A stretch of DNA of 64,000 nt from positions 8,876,891 to 8,940,890 of the forward strand of contig OY744461.1 in NCBI GenBank assembly GCA_963556145.1, read 5' to 3'. Shown here in pieces: positions 11,047-22,707 of this stretch. The stretch is from Hygrocybe punicea. Taxonomy: Eukaryota; Basidiomycota; Agaricomycetes; Agaricales; Hygrophoraceae. A program made the position numbers and the translations under genes. The notes under the pieces were generated by a model. That model searched no databases, was not told the origin of the DNA, and was given only the letters and a program-made list of their open reading frames with translations. Each line of letters begins with the position of its first letter. The stretch's first letter is position 1.

Positions 11047-11194
11047 TGGAGTGGTAGTGAGGATGGATCACGTGACTCAGTTCTCACGGTTGATCCAGTG
11101 AGTTAGCAGATCTGGATGTAGTAGATACCCTATCCTAGTCTTTCCGATGCACGCATCCTCTGAGCACCCCGAGGGTACCCCCGGTACCTCTCCA
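11047..11194 (+). repeat. 3' LTR of the gag element (148 bp)
   Basis: Direct repeat of 5277-5424. It is immediately preceded by a purine-rich tract at 11031-11042, as at the polypurine tract of LTR elements. The near-identity of the two copies suggests a fairly recent insertion, yet the gag frame carries stops. That is compatible with a non-autonomous element mobilised in trans. Confidence 0.75.
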
Positions 11195-12650
11195 ATGTCA
11201 CTTTCATCGTCTTCGCTGTATGACATACTGTCTTCCCAAACCAACTCACAATGGCTATCCTCACCAAACAGTTCATAACTGTGATGATCGTTGGTGCCAT
11301 AGTGATCACCTTCCTGATTGGTTTCTACATTGTCATGAGTTGCCTCTGGAAAAGGCAACCTTCCTTCATTGATGAAACCGACATCCACCTCAACAGTATG
11401 CCAACACGTAATTGACAATTTCCATTCCTGGATATATGGTTTCCACTTTCATATCCTGTGCCTGCCATTATCCTCCCTGATGATCTGATGACATTCCTCA
11501 CCTGCTTGTACACTCTGAACAATCCTTCAAGTGATCACAAGACATTTCACTGTTCCCTCCAATCCAACTATCACCAAAGCACACACCTTCAGACTTTGAC
11601 CACAAACCATACAATTTCCCAACACAGTGAACCAACCCCTATTGTGTATTGTTCACAGGTCATCGCTTCAGTGCAGTACCTGACTACTTGTTCCCACAGC
11701 CTGTCACCTGTGCCATGACTCGAAACCTGGACCCACATTTATTTATCCTTTTCCATCAGTAACCTTGATTCCGCCCACACTTGTTTACAACAATACCCTT
11801 TCTTGGACGAATACCGACATCAGGTGGACCACATTGTTCCACACACAGGACAAGACATTGCCCCTCGATACATCATCAACACAGACATCGTCATCCAGCA
11901 CAGCATACACTGTTCGCATGTCTGACCTCAACTATCCCACTGTCCTAGTTGGTTTTCCCCCAGCACATTCCTTTGTTTTCTTTCATACCGACCTTGCTGC
12001 TATATCCACACTACCTCAAGATACTCCCTTCACCAATCCCACACTGGACAATGCCTCTCTCCAACCCGACCATGCAATGCACTTGCCAGACTGTGCACTT
12101 GCCCATTACAACAAGTATAGACCCCAAATTGGCAATTCTGCATATCACATGATCTGATGGCAAATCATCCGAGTCATCCGGACCTCTTCCATCCCTCAAT
12201 GATACCTGAGCCTCCAGTTGGATTGCAAGAACATTGACATGAGATGCCTCATGTCCATCTCATGGTGAACACATGGTGTAGTTACGAGTCCCTATAAGGG
12301 AATCGTTCTATATGGTGGATTCTCAAACTCAGGGTCACACTCTAATTTGCCAAGCCGTGGGAACAATTTTTTGAAACTGTGGGAACAATTTTGAAGCCCT
12401 GGGAATAATTATGAAACCGTGTGACTGGGCGGAGCTGACTGTGAGAAGTTGTTGTCCCAATCAGAAAGTACAATAAGGCAGCCGGATCACAGGCTCCAAA
12501 TTGGGAATAAGTAATACTACAAATTAACATGAGTGGAAGGCGCTGAACATTGCTCTGTGACGGGTTCAACCAGTGTCCCAGCTGTATTCTGAGGAACTGC
12601 CAGTGTAATTGACAACCATACATCAAATGTGTCTACAAATACATATATTG
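11195..12650. other. No supported gene; short tandem repeat
   Basis: ORFs on both strands are short and unlike any family I know. The plus strand is C/T-biased (Pro/Ser/Thr/Leu-rich translations), which explains most open frames. At 12357-12419 a ~20-bp unit (GTGGGAACAATTTTTGAAAC-like) is present three times with decay. The minus-strand stretch 11195-11418 (Asp/Glu-rich, EDSMSYSEDDESD) could be a relic exon but has no recognisable start or neighbours. Confidence 0.4.
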
Positions 12651-12654
12651 TGCA

Positions 12655-13560
12655 ATATGTATTAGAATTATTTACAGGAGGAACATCGGACACTGGTCAG
12701 ATACGGTGAACAGTGTTCAACAAGGTGTTCAACAAGTGTTCAAGCTTCAATCTGAAGCGTTACCATTGCATAAATAAAGGTATGTACATTATATGAGGTG
12801 TAGCTAGATTTAAAATGCACATTGAATTTATTAATGATGGACACGTCGAACACTTGACGAACAGGCCGAACAGTGTTCAACCAGGTGTTCAACAAGTGGC
12901 CAAGCTTCAATCTGAAGCATTACAATGACATAAATAATGGTACGTACTTTATATACATCATATGAGGTGTAGATATATTTACAATGCACATTGAGTTTAT
13001 TAATGATGGACTTGTCGAACACTTGTCGAACAGGCCAAACAGTGTTCGACAAGCCACTCTACAAGTGTCCAAGCTTTAATTTGAAGCATTACAATGACAT
13101 AAATAATGGTACGTACTTTATATACATCATATGAGGTGTAGATATATTTACAATGCACATTGAGTTTATTAATGATGGACTTGTCGAACACTTGTCGAAC
13201 AGGCCGAACAGTGTTCGACAAGCTGTTCGACAAGTGTTCCAGGCTTCATCTGAAGCATTACATTTGCATAAATAAAGTTACGTACATTATATAAGGTGTA
13301 GCTAGATTTACAATGCACATTGTATTATTAATGATACACTTGTTCAACACCTGTTGAACAGGCCGAAAAACCGTTCAACAGTGTTCAACAAAGTGTTCGA
13401 CAAGTGTCTCGGTTTTAATCAGGGGTACTGCCATTGCACAGCCAATGGTATGTGCAGTATATCGGATGTCTGGCAGTGGAAAGGCAAGATCTAAGTGCAG
13501 TATATCGGATGTTTTTGTGATGTAGCTACATGGGTCCAATATTGTTCAACAAAGTGTTCA
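12655..13560. repeat. 169-bp tandem satellite, about five units
   Basis: The anchor AATGCACATTGA occurs at 12814, 12983, 13152 and (altered) 13312, giving periods of 169, 169 and 160 bp. Units at 12983 and 13152 are nearly identical; outer ones are diverged. Each unit contains an AT-rich half (TAAATAATGGTACGTAC) and a core of stacked half-palindromes of the GTCGAACACTTGTCGAACAG...GTTCGACAAG type. Similar cores recur at 20173-20432. No coding potential. Confidence 0.85.
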
Positions 13561-13915
13561 GTAAATTTTCCATATGTAATCCAAGTAACCCATTCTTACT
13601 ACACAACAATATAAATTTTATATGATATGTGTGTACAATACATACATTTATCAATTAATTCTAGGTTTTTGAAAGGTACTGAGCAAATGTCCATGCATGT
13701 TAGGCCGGACCATTGAATGAGAAATACCATATCGGTTTGAATAGTTATATTCACAGGAAAATGATGACGACTTTTTACGATTAAATGATACTCAGATATC
13801 CAGTCACTTTATGAAACTATTTGTGTTGTTATTTCACTTGTGAACGTATTGCAGAACATAATATTATATAAAATTGATGTTCACATGTAACTGTACAACG
13901 TAATTATAATAGATA
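13561..13915. other. AT-rich intergenic, nothing recognised
   Basis: AT-rich spacer between the satellite and the 3' end of the minus-strand gene at 13916. It probably includes that gene's 3' UTR. Confidence 0.4.
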
Positions 13916-14977
13916 TTAATCGGCTTCATTCATCCTCAGGTTGGTCAAACGTCTTCGGGTTTCTATGACATCTTCACCATCGTCTGTCAACTGGACATAA
14001 CCCACATTACGTTTGATATTAATCCTGGTCATAGTATTGAGAGCAGGATGAGGTGCCTTCGTTCGACCTATCGTCGCATTCTGGATGTACATTAGTTATT
14101 ATTAATTGAATTATTAGATATGTCTGGTACCTCGGTAAACTCGCTGTTGACCAGTGCTAATGAGCGCAGATTGAGTATCATCTTAAATTTGTCGTTCTTG
14201 ACTGAAACCGCCGATACCGTCATCTGGACTTCTACAATGTCACCAATCCTGAAGCAAGTTGGACTGGCAGGTACAAAGCTGTCATCTATATCATTATCAA
14301 TGGTCAAACTATTGTTGTGCTGAGCACTCACCAATGCCGGCCTCCGTCTGATGTTAACTTGAAATAAAGGACCTCATTATCCGTCCCATGGAAGTATCGA
14401 GTATTGCTCATGGATGACAGGATACCTTTGGGATTGACGTTGTGTTCGAATGGAATATGGTATGAAACATTGTCATGTCGGCGATCGGTGAAGTATTGGG
14501 TGCCAATAGATAATGCAGTGTATTCGATATAGGTGGATGACGTGAAGTCCAGCATTGCACGTTCTGGGAAAGTACGGGCCAGTTTCTGATGTAAGATGCG
14601 GAGGTTGTCAAGGTACGATTCGAACAGTGGTATGTTGAGACCTGCTATAAGGATGCTCTGACGAAGAAATGGTGTTCGACGTTCGGGTGGTCTGGAAAAT
14701 ATATGTATATCAATTGTTTACGATTTATGTGATGGAACAATATACCTGCTGGTGATTGGTGGTAGGTCTTTGGCCACCAATATCGCCTGTAAGCTTAAGA
14801 CAAGTTCTTCATGCTCGGTGGTATCAGTACTCGGCCGTGTAAGTTTCCAGCAATTTGGTGAGTCATTATGAACTACATTGATATTCGAAATCTGCAAATG
14901 TAAAGAAACACAGCATACATCGTAAAATTTGAACATACATTTGTAGCATTGGCGAGTTGACTGTCATCATTGTCCAT
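13916..14977 (-). CDS. Accessory hypothetical protein, 280 aa, five exons
   Basis: Exons 14977..14939, 14891..14746, 14691..14332, 14263..14131 and 14080..13916 sum to 843 nt (281 codons) with correct phase at every junction, so the gene looks intact. The protein starts MDNDDSQLANATN. It includes an interaction-like block (YHIPFEHNVNPKGILSSM, FHGTDNEVLYFKL) and a likely beta-barrel segment CFRIGDIVEVQMTVSAVSVK, then MILNLRSLALVNSEFTE and a basic tail (RTKAPHPALNTMTRINIKR). From memory, proteins with this RxGDIVEVQ...MxxxLRSLAL arrangement recur in Agaricomycete gene sets; I know no function. The order, an OB-like barrel then a basic tail, would suit nucleic-acid binding, but that is inference. 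Confidence 0.7.
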
Positions 14978-15881
14978 CCGTGTCGATATGAGATTACTTA
15001 AATGTTCAGCTGTAAAGTAGAGTTGAATGTATGAATGCCTTCAGTGGTATATGGACTGACATGCGCTTTTGAAATCATAATAGGTGTCCATTTGCAAAGT
15101 GGAAGTGGGATTTATAATTCAAACGCAATTTTCGACTGTTTTATCATGAATCGTTTTCGATCGTCATCGAGATTATGGCAGTGCATCATGTTCATCCTCC
15201 ATGAACTTGTGATGTCTGTATGGTGTTTGCATTCTTGTGTTGCAGATCTTCTCAATAGATTCTTATTGTTTTTCTCCATTTTATAGGACAGGATATACAT
15301 CGACAGCTATCGTAATGCTTGACCTCCTTATTGTACAGCATTAAAAGGAAACCCCTATCCATTCAGAATGATTTGTTTCCGATGCAACTGTCAGTATAGT
15401 TGATCCGATGTTTGTATTTGTTTGGAAATGAGTATATATGTCACATAAACTTCTATTTCCGATTTGGCTGTGTTATGATCTTATGATCAGTTCCATGTGG
15501 TGACAGCTGTTCTACATTCCAAAATCCTAATTAGACTTAGTGTTTGATTATTCTCCATACCAGTAATCCATATCCATGTTGTTGGATGATGCTGAGCGTA
15601 ACAGCTGGTCAATCATGGGTTCTACATCATGGGGAATGTCCCTGATTTTTTTTCATTTTTATGGCGCTATGATCCGAATAGTTCTCCTTCAAACCATCAA
15701 CAGATGTAGTTTTCATACCTGCCGGTGTGATCTCCATAAACGAGTTCTTTATTGTATTCGATATGTCTCAGTGTACTTAAATAGCGATGAGAGCGCAATG
15801 GTATCGTCCACATCCGACCCTTCATTCATCTACGATATCTCGCACAGATTCATTCCTCGCCCTAAAGCTCTTATCTTTGCA
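14978..15881. other. Divergent intergenic region, about 0.9 kb
   Basis: Lies head to head between a minus gene (start 14977) and a plus gene (start 15882), so it probably holds both promoters. No further gene supported. Exons upstream of 14977 are possible (an open stretch near 15000 ends AEHLSNLISTR) but have no clear start. Confidence 0.4.
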
Positions 15882-17902
15882 ATGGCCCCTAAGAAGTCTG
15901 TGAATGTGAAGACTCAGTCCAAAGCTCGATCAAGCGCCGTTTCGTATGTATATTTATTTTCATGTATTGCTGCTCGTTCTGAATAAAGGTCATACTGTTG
16001 TTTCTAGGAAGGGTAAGAAGGTCACCACCACCAAGCCTGTCGATGATGAAGTCTACGTGTTTATTCCAATATTCTGATTCATCCACCATGACTAAACCAC
16101 CCAGTAGTATTGCCAACTCCGAAGACGAAGACGTTATTAGTGTTCATAGCGTCACTAGCATTGCCAAACCCGTCTCGTCTATGAGGTGTGTCTCATGAAT
16201 TGTATTTTCAGATACTAGTGATTTACTTCAGTAATATAGGCGGTCCAGGAAGACCACCAATAGAGCAAGGTTTGCAAGTTCAATTTATACTGTTCATGCA
16301 AACTAATATTCTTTATATTCAGCGGTAAAAGGTGGCATGCTTCAGAGGAAGACGAAGACAGGTCAGTAGCTCTAAATAATGTCTTTTATATTTGTGTATT
16401 CTTTAATCGCTTTACATAGTAAATTCTCTTCTCCATCGAAGAAGACAAAGTCAAACCAGCATCAATTACATGATGAGGATGACGACAGCGACGAAACATT
16501 CATGTGAGTTGGAAATTGAATAATTGGTCATATGTTAGACATGTCATAGGCCTATCGCAAAACTCGAATTCGGTTCTAAGAAATCAAATGCAGATAATGG
16601 TCTTCGGTATGATACTTCATATGATTCTTGTCCTTCATATATTAATAAATGATCAGCAACTCTGATACATCCATCAAAACCATGAAGGCGATTTCCTCCA
16701 AAGTCACAAAGACTACCCGTCTTCATGATATCAGTGATGACAATGTTTCCAGTAGCGATGATGGAGCTGTGACATATGCACAAAACCAAATCACCAGGTA
16801 CATTACATCTGTCTATTATTTTTTTAATTGATGTCCTTGCTTAGCATACGCTCTCCAAACACGGATGAGTCCGACATTGGTACAAGAGACCCTCAGTTGG
16901 TCGATACATATAAGGACTGTGTCAACATTAAGTAACTATTCGGTTTTATCTTCTTAAGCAATGCTTAATATTGAATAGGGCAGCGGCCATGGTATCTTGG
17001 TCTAGTGCTATAGGGAATGGCAATCCTCAGTACAGCGATGTTATCAGCAACATTCGCAAGGTCAACCAAAAGTAAGCTGTCAGCTAGGACTTTATGGTTA
17101 AAGACAATTCACATCGCATAACAGTTTGCTGTTCTCCGCAGTGACCTTTGTTCGATCTGGCAAGTACTCAAATCTTTCTCGTGACGATCCCGCCAATATC
17201 TCTACTGGAGCATTTGGGCGTAGTTTCTTCCACTCCATTGCTGGTGCCATCCCAACGATCTTCACTTCTGTCATTCTAGTCGATTCATGCTTCCTTGATG
17301 AGCCAAAAGTTGGTGGGAACACGAAACCGATCAAAGTCATCCAAGGAGCTTTACTCTCAGGAGAATGGGAGCGGTATGTTGGTGCCATTGGAATGGTCAC
17401 TGGTGAGGCGGAATTTCGTGCACAACTATATAAGGACTTTCTGTCCTTCTCGACGACAGCGGCAAGTGGGATGGATGCATCTCCTAGCAGTGAGTATACA
17501 TTCAATGCTCTGTTATCAATCCTTACTCATATTCAATAGAAGCTTCCTCTTCGAAATTCGTGCAGTCTAGTCCTTTTACTCGACGTCCCGCTCCATCTTA
17601 CCAAAAGACTGCGCTGTCATTCCATGACATTGGTTAGTTTTATTCTCTCTCACACAATGTCCTTGGTTTCGTTTTTGATGCCTGTATTCATAGTCCCAAT
17701 CTATGATGCCCGGAAAGTTAAAACGGACTTTACCGACACCCTCAAAATACTTCAGAAACTCCCCCACTTTCCAGGCGATGTTCCTGCAGAATCATGCGTT
17801 GTGGTCGGCCACACGATCAATACCTTCAAACACTCTGATGATTTGTTGAAGAGTATTTCCCTAAATGTGCAGTGGGTGATGGTATTGGGCGTCTCTCATT
17901 AA
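15882..17902 (+). CDS. Accessory nuclear-type protein, many short exons
   Basis: The ATG at 15882 opens a Lys/Ser-rich N-terminus (MAPKKSVNVKTQSKARS, then KGKKVTTTKPVDDE). It is spread over about ten exons of 30-150 nt separated by ~50-nt introns with clear GT...AG signals (for example gtatgt..tttctag, gtgtgtctc..aatatag, gtacat..gcttag). A compact C-terminal domain follows, including FVRSGKYSNLSRDDPANIS, FGRSFFHSIAGAIPTIF, ALLSGEWERYVGAIGM and, after two more introns, VPIYDARKVKTDFTDTL...VVVGHTINTF...LNVQWVMVLG, ending at TAA 17900-17902. I followed most junctions by eye, but the second needs a non-standard GTTTAT donor near 16059, so the model is provisional. The layout resembles hypothetical proteins common in Agaricomycetes, from memory. 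The acidic/basic low-complexity N-terminus suggests a nuclear or chromatin role; the C-terminal fold is not recognised. Confidence 0.6.
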
Positions 17903-18077
17903 CTTGTCGTCTTTCTCGTCATGAAACTAGTGTGCCATGCAGCGTGGCCTATTGCCAATTCTCTTTATGTTGCCTTGAATTTGTAATGTACCTATCATTG
18001 AAATCAAAGCGTTTCGTGCCTCTCAGACATGAGATCCGATTTGTGACATTTAAAGTTGACTAATGTACAAGTGAAGT

Positions 18078-19894
18078 TCAAAAATATGAGTATGCATTTG
18101 TAATGTCTACAAGCCATTTATAAAATACCGCCGAAAATGTGTCCGCAAAAGATCCGATTGGTGCCCGAGCGGATTTCGCGCCTTGCTTCATGTTGGACCA
18201 CAAGCTGCAGGTGTGATACCGTTCGATCTCGTTCACGAAGTAATTGACATTGTTGGTGTTTGAATCAACAATGAGCGAAATGTCCATGCGACAGAATACA
18301 CTCATTGAAGGTTTCCCACCAATCAACGTCGACTCTATGGCATACAGCCCCTCGTAGGTGTCTCGTACGAAGCCGAAGAATTGCTGTCTTGCTTGATCTC
18401 GAATTGCAATGGAGCCGTGATCCGGATTGCAAACATTGGTCTTCATGAGCATTCCCTGTGCTTGGAACGATCTTGGAAAATGCCAAAAACTCGTGAACAT
18501 GTAATGCGAGACGGAGGGCATCTGCCTACCTCAATTCCTCTAACGTATAGAAGGTCGTCACAATATCCCACCTCCATGATTTGCTCTCTTTGTTGTAATG
18601 CGTATGGACCGTGTAAATGTCCCTTCCACCTAACAAAAACACTCGCCATTCTCCAATCTTGGCCAGCGGCTCAACATAGGTTTGACCGAACCAATGTGAA
18701 CCGGGGACCTCACAGTTCAGGCGCATATAGTCCCAATTCCGCCTTGGATCGCCCGGGAACAACACATGGTGACCGGTGTCAATGTGTTCGCTTCAAAACA
18801 ATGTTCGGTGGAAACGGTTCACCATCCTTCAGCAGCCTTGATTGTGGTCGCATCGTGTGCGTCCTTGACAATGCGACATGGAGCAAGTTTTGCATCTGCG
18901 TCCATTTCGAATGCACGGTGTTCATTTGTTTCGGTGGTGGCCACACCTGAATCGTTCGACACAGCTGGTCAATTCCGGCCAAGAATGTCGACACGTTTTC
19001 GACCGTTATACCATATTGATTACCACTATAGATGACATTCGAATTAACCGAATTAAAAAGAAAGGAAACTCGGCAAAAATGTTTGACACGCTTACATATA
19101 GGACATTCCCATGTCCACACCACCAAATACGCAATCGGTGGATTTGAACTTATTCCATGTTATGTTCGACCCCGGTGAGTTGAGCATGGCATGAGCGAAC
19201 TCCGGCCAAAACATGTATTCAACATTGAAGCGGCGTATTGCACTGTTGGGCTCGTCACACCGCCAGTGGTGCATTCGCATAGCAACATAAACCTGGAATT
19301 GGAAAGTATTCTTTAGCGATAATTCTCCATACATTTTTAAAATATACAAACCCATTCCTGCATGCAAACGAAATATCGCGTCTTGTGCGCCTTGAGATTG
19401 TGAATATAACCATCGAGGTGCGAGACGGTTTCATACTCGTCTTGTGAAATCGTAACGTTGACGAATGCAAGATCATTGGTTGCAGCGGCTTTGCTTGTAA
19501 TACGGGTGGTGGGATCAAGAACAAAGATTATGTGGAAAACGGGATCGGTCCTGACGGACTGTGTAATCGTGCTCATGGCTGCATCCTCCATCTCCACATC
19601 GGAAGTGGGATCTGGTGTATTGGACGCCGTCGATGGCAACAACGCACGTTCCTCTTCAGTAGCATTTCGAACACCTATGGAATTTTCTGCGCCCTTCCGT
19701 CCAATACAGCTGGATAGAGGACAGGTACCGGATGCGATGCAATTTGGATGCTTGCTTGCGGATCCACAATGGCGCTGACAGGAACTTCCTTCCCTTTTCC
19801 AGAGGATAGTTTGCATCTGCATCGAGAGGCAGTTTCGTCCTGGACAGATGTGGCGGCACACTTCGTAGCCAACTTCCTTGCGAGATTTGGGCAT
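18078..19894 (-). CDS. Accessory hypothetical protein, multi-exon
   Basis: Minus-strand exons run from about 19890 to the stop at 18078. Conserved-looking segments in order: MSTITQSVRTDPVFHIIFVL, FVNVTISQDEYETVSHLDGY, YVAMRMHHWRCDEPNSAIRR, DCVFGGVDMGMSYM, TVENVSTFLAGIDQL, NWDYMRLNCEVPGSHWFGQ, VFLLGGRDIYTVHTHYN, then SVFCRMDISLIVDS...YFVNEIERYHTCSLW near the C-terminus. The block SxFCRxD...YFVNExER resembles the catalytic core of nucleotidyl- or phosphotransferase-like folds and recurs, from memory, in Agaricomycete hypothetical proteins; I cannot name the family safely. Start and some introns are uncertain: two frames compete between 19890 and 19690. Its 3' end faces the plus gene ending at 17902 (tail to tail). 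Confidence 0.55.
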
Positions 19895-20172
19895 ATTGAA
19901 GGTCTAACAGATCAGATTATGTTAGTTTGTAAATTCAACGGGGTTCAGAATGGTACTGTGATATACCGGTATGTGTTCTATAACTCGGGATGTGTTGTGA
20001 GATGGTGAGTGTGAAGGAGAAGAAGAGTTAATCAAGTTTGGATAATCGTTTTGACTATCAATGATATCAGATTCGTGTCAGGTGACAACGGCAACAATGA
20101 TGCTCCCCCGGTTGGATCGGCAAGGGGTTGGTTGTGCACCCATATTTGTCTTTAGAATGAATAACAATGTAA

Positions 20173-20432
20173 CGACCTGCCGAACACGTGTTGAACAGGC
20201 CAAACACTGTTCGGCAAGTGTTCGGTTAGTCATATGCATCTTGATGCGTTAATCAATGTCCGTATGGCTTGTCGAACTCTTGTCGAACAGTGTTCGGCCT
20301 GTTCGACAAGTGTTCGACAAGTCATTGCTACGTTAATCTATATTCCACTTGATTTATTGACATAGCATTGACTTGTCGAACACTTTTCGAACACTGTTCG
20401 GCCTGTTCGACGAGTGTTCGACAAGCGTTCGA
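20173..20432. repeat. Three copies of the palindromic GTTCGACAAG core
   Basis: Copies at about 20173-20225, 20267-20322 and 20371-20432 carry the same stacked half-palindromes (GTCGAACA / TGTTCGAC with a central GGCC) as each 169-bp unit at 12.65-13.56 kb. Here the spacing is about 100 bp and the AT-rich half differs. The first copy is in the left-cluster orientation (…AACAGGCC…), the other two are inverted (…GGCCTGTTCGAC…). Confidence 0.75.
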
Positions 20433-20786
20433 TAATCCATTGTCTATGTTAATGACCATACCATTATGTATATTAACATCAAGCATGTTCGATCTCTTCG
20501 ACGTGTCACAAGTTAACAATATATATTTGTATAGCTACATGACAAATAGCGCTTATCGACATTTTAAGGATGTATTACGGCACAACTTCAGAATCTGTTT
20601 GGTTGTATGTTATTTGTACACCGCGTGTCCGATCAATGTATACAATGCCGAACATGTGTCGTTGACAGGTCATCTGACCTGGCCAGTTGCTTCATAGGCT
20701 AGGGCATCGACCCTGACATCCAACGTTTTCCGTTCCCCTCGTTTTTTCCCTCAGACGCCCACCACAAAGATTCTACTACAGCTACC

Positions 20787-22707
20787 ATGTCCTTGCCAGT
20801 CGTCAAAACTTCGACTCCCACCGTCAATCCCGCAGCTTTCAAATACTGGCCTGATGCGCCGCCCAAAAAGCTGCAGGAGCTGCATCGCATCTTCCAAATC
20901 CAGTACATGGTCCCACCGAAGATTCCGGCACCCAACAAGGATTCCGGCACCGTTCCCGTCTTCTCTCGTAATCTCTATGTACTGAAGACCCACCCTCACG
21001 ATGCCACCGCCCGAGGCGAGTTATGGCGGGAAATGCCCGAACGATACGAGGAACCGCTGCGTCGATTGATTTATCAAATGGATATGTACATCTACGCGAC
21101 AGCAGCCGTCGCATACAACAAGGCACCCCACTACTCGCCGGACTACGTCAAAAACGATAAGGAAGGGACCAATTTACTTCGGGATTACCTCAAGTATACT
21201 GACACCGTCATGGACGAAATTTGGGCAGAGGTTTTGGTCGCAAATCGGGCCAACGAGGTTGCCCGTGACTGGCGAAGCAAGATTTTCGACGATTGGCTCC
21301 TCAAAGAGTTTTATGTCGGCAAGCATTCTCCATCGGCATTGATTCAACATGGCGCTGTTAGCACCGAGACCATGCCAGAGGACCTCGGTGAGTATATATA
21401 CGCATTGGCAGACGAATGGATTATGACATCTGGCATCATAGATTGGGCGAAATACGACGAATCTGTGCCAGCATGGCACAGCGGAACCTCTGCAAATTGG
21501 TCGTTCGGTGGGCTTCCGGACGCCACAAAGCTCGAAATCATCGGTCATGTTATTGCTTGGTGTAAAGGACATAGTGTCCTCGTCGATGCCGATGTGGCGG
21601 AGGACGATGAAGGTATGATCTATAATTACATGTGTGAATGTGCTAATAATATAATACATTTGCAGAAGAGCCGGTTCCCCAGGGCAAGGGCAAGGGCAAA
21701 GCCAAGTCAAAATCGGTCAAAAAACAGAAGACATCCTTCGCTGGTTTGTACAAATTTTTAACCATAGCAGTGTATAGATGTAGTGAATATTCAGGTGGCG
21801 CAGACAATTCATCCGAGAAGGACAAAAAGAAGCCCAAGCCCAAGCCCAAGCCCAAGCCCAGTAAGTACTTTCATTGTCTGTGATCATCACACACGGTAAC
21901 TCCTCATCATCACAGAACGCACCGTGAAGTCCAAACCTGATGACGACGCTGACGGTGAGTTATTAAATTCTAAATATCAAGCTTATAACGCATATTGTTC
22001 ATTCATGCATAGACGATATCAAGATGGAGGAGGACGTAGCCCCGGTAAAGAAGAAACGATCAAAGGCTCAAATGCGTACGTTACTCACTTTGCTCTGAAT
22101 AATGCACTGACATCTCGCAGTCGCTGTCGAAATTGCGCCGTCGCGCGGATCCAAGAAATCGGAATCCGAAAAATTGACAGTGGAAGTTAAACCACCCGTC
22201 TCCTCCGAGTCGGATGATGTGCCACTGGAATCCGCAAAGTTGGGCTTGTTAGGACCAGAATGGGAGGGGTTGTTGCATTCTGATGACGATGTAATCATGC
22301 ACAACAACGATGGACCTCCCAAACCCATACAGGACTCTCTCAGCGGCGATCACGAGGACGGCGAGACAGCAAAGAGGAGGAAGTTGGATCTGGCATCGGA
22401 GCAAGCCGGTATTATCGCAGAAAGGCTCCAGCCAGCGAAGCCTCCGAAGAAGTCTCCAACTCCGGGTATGCACATCACACTCTATATAGATTTCACATCT
22501 GATCTTATCAATATCCTAGGATTCCGTCCCAATACGCGTGCATCGTCACGCCATCAGTCGTCGACCCCGGCGGAGCCAGGCGGTTTATCAATGGATGTAG
22601 ATTGGAGCAATATCGTTCCTCACGATATCCTAGTCTCGATTACGCCGAGCCAAACAAGGCCTTCATCTCCCAAGGCGTCAACATCTAAACTGGACCCTGG
22701 CCCTTAG
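20787..22707 (+). CDS. Lys-rich nuclear-type hypothetical protein, 534 aa
   Basis: Seven exons: 20787..21612, 21666..21743, 21795..21860, 21916..21954, 22013..22075, 22121..22465 and 22520..22707. They sum to 1,605 nt (535 codons), with phase kept at each GT...AG intron, so the gene appears intact. The start ATG has a good context (CTACCATGTCC). Residues 1-275 form a globular all-helical-looking domain (FKYWPDAPPKKLQELHRIF, LRRLIYQMDMYIYATAAVAY, IDWAKYDESVPAWHSG). The rest is disordered: Lys-rich repeats (KKKPKPKPKPKPK), acidic patches, a possible nuclear localisation signal (VKKKRSKAQ) and a Ser/Pro tail. No known domain recognised. A location next to the repeat cluster and upstream of the Helitron suggests an accessory gene. 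Confidence 0.7.

Larger units (their letters stand above)
5277..11194 (+). mobile_element. Gag-only LTR retroelement (TR-GAG/TRIM-like)
   Basis: Two 148-bp direct repeats (5277-5424 and 11047-11194) start TGGAG and end CTCCA, so they have the TG...CA ends of LTRs. They differ at only three positions, all C/T. The sequence just before the right repeat contains a purine tract (GGAGGAGGGG, 11033-11042), as expected for a polypurine tract. Just inside the left repeat lies TGGTGATGAGAG, in the place of a primer binding site. Flanking tetramers are ACGT (5273-5276) and ATGT (11195-11198), a possible 4-bp target duplication with one CpG decay. The interior codes only a gag-like protein; no protease, reverse transcriptase or integrase is seen. 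The 3,161-bp hAT insertion and its 8-bp duplication raise the span from about 2.75 to 5.9 kb. TR-GAG describes non-autonomous LTR elements of this layout; the assignment is my inference. Confidence 0.65.

Noticed and set aside
11077..11418. Acidic minus-strand ORF
   Set aside because: Its 3' part lies inside the 3' LTR and it has no supported start; composition alone can explain it.
18078..19894. TET/JBP-type dioxygenase gene, as carried by KDZ elements
   Set aside because: No HxD...H iron-binding pattern or other dioxygenase motif is visible in the exons.
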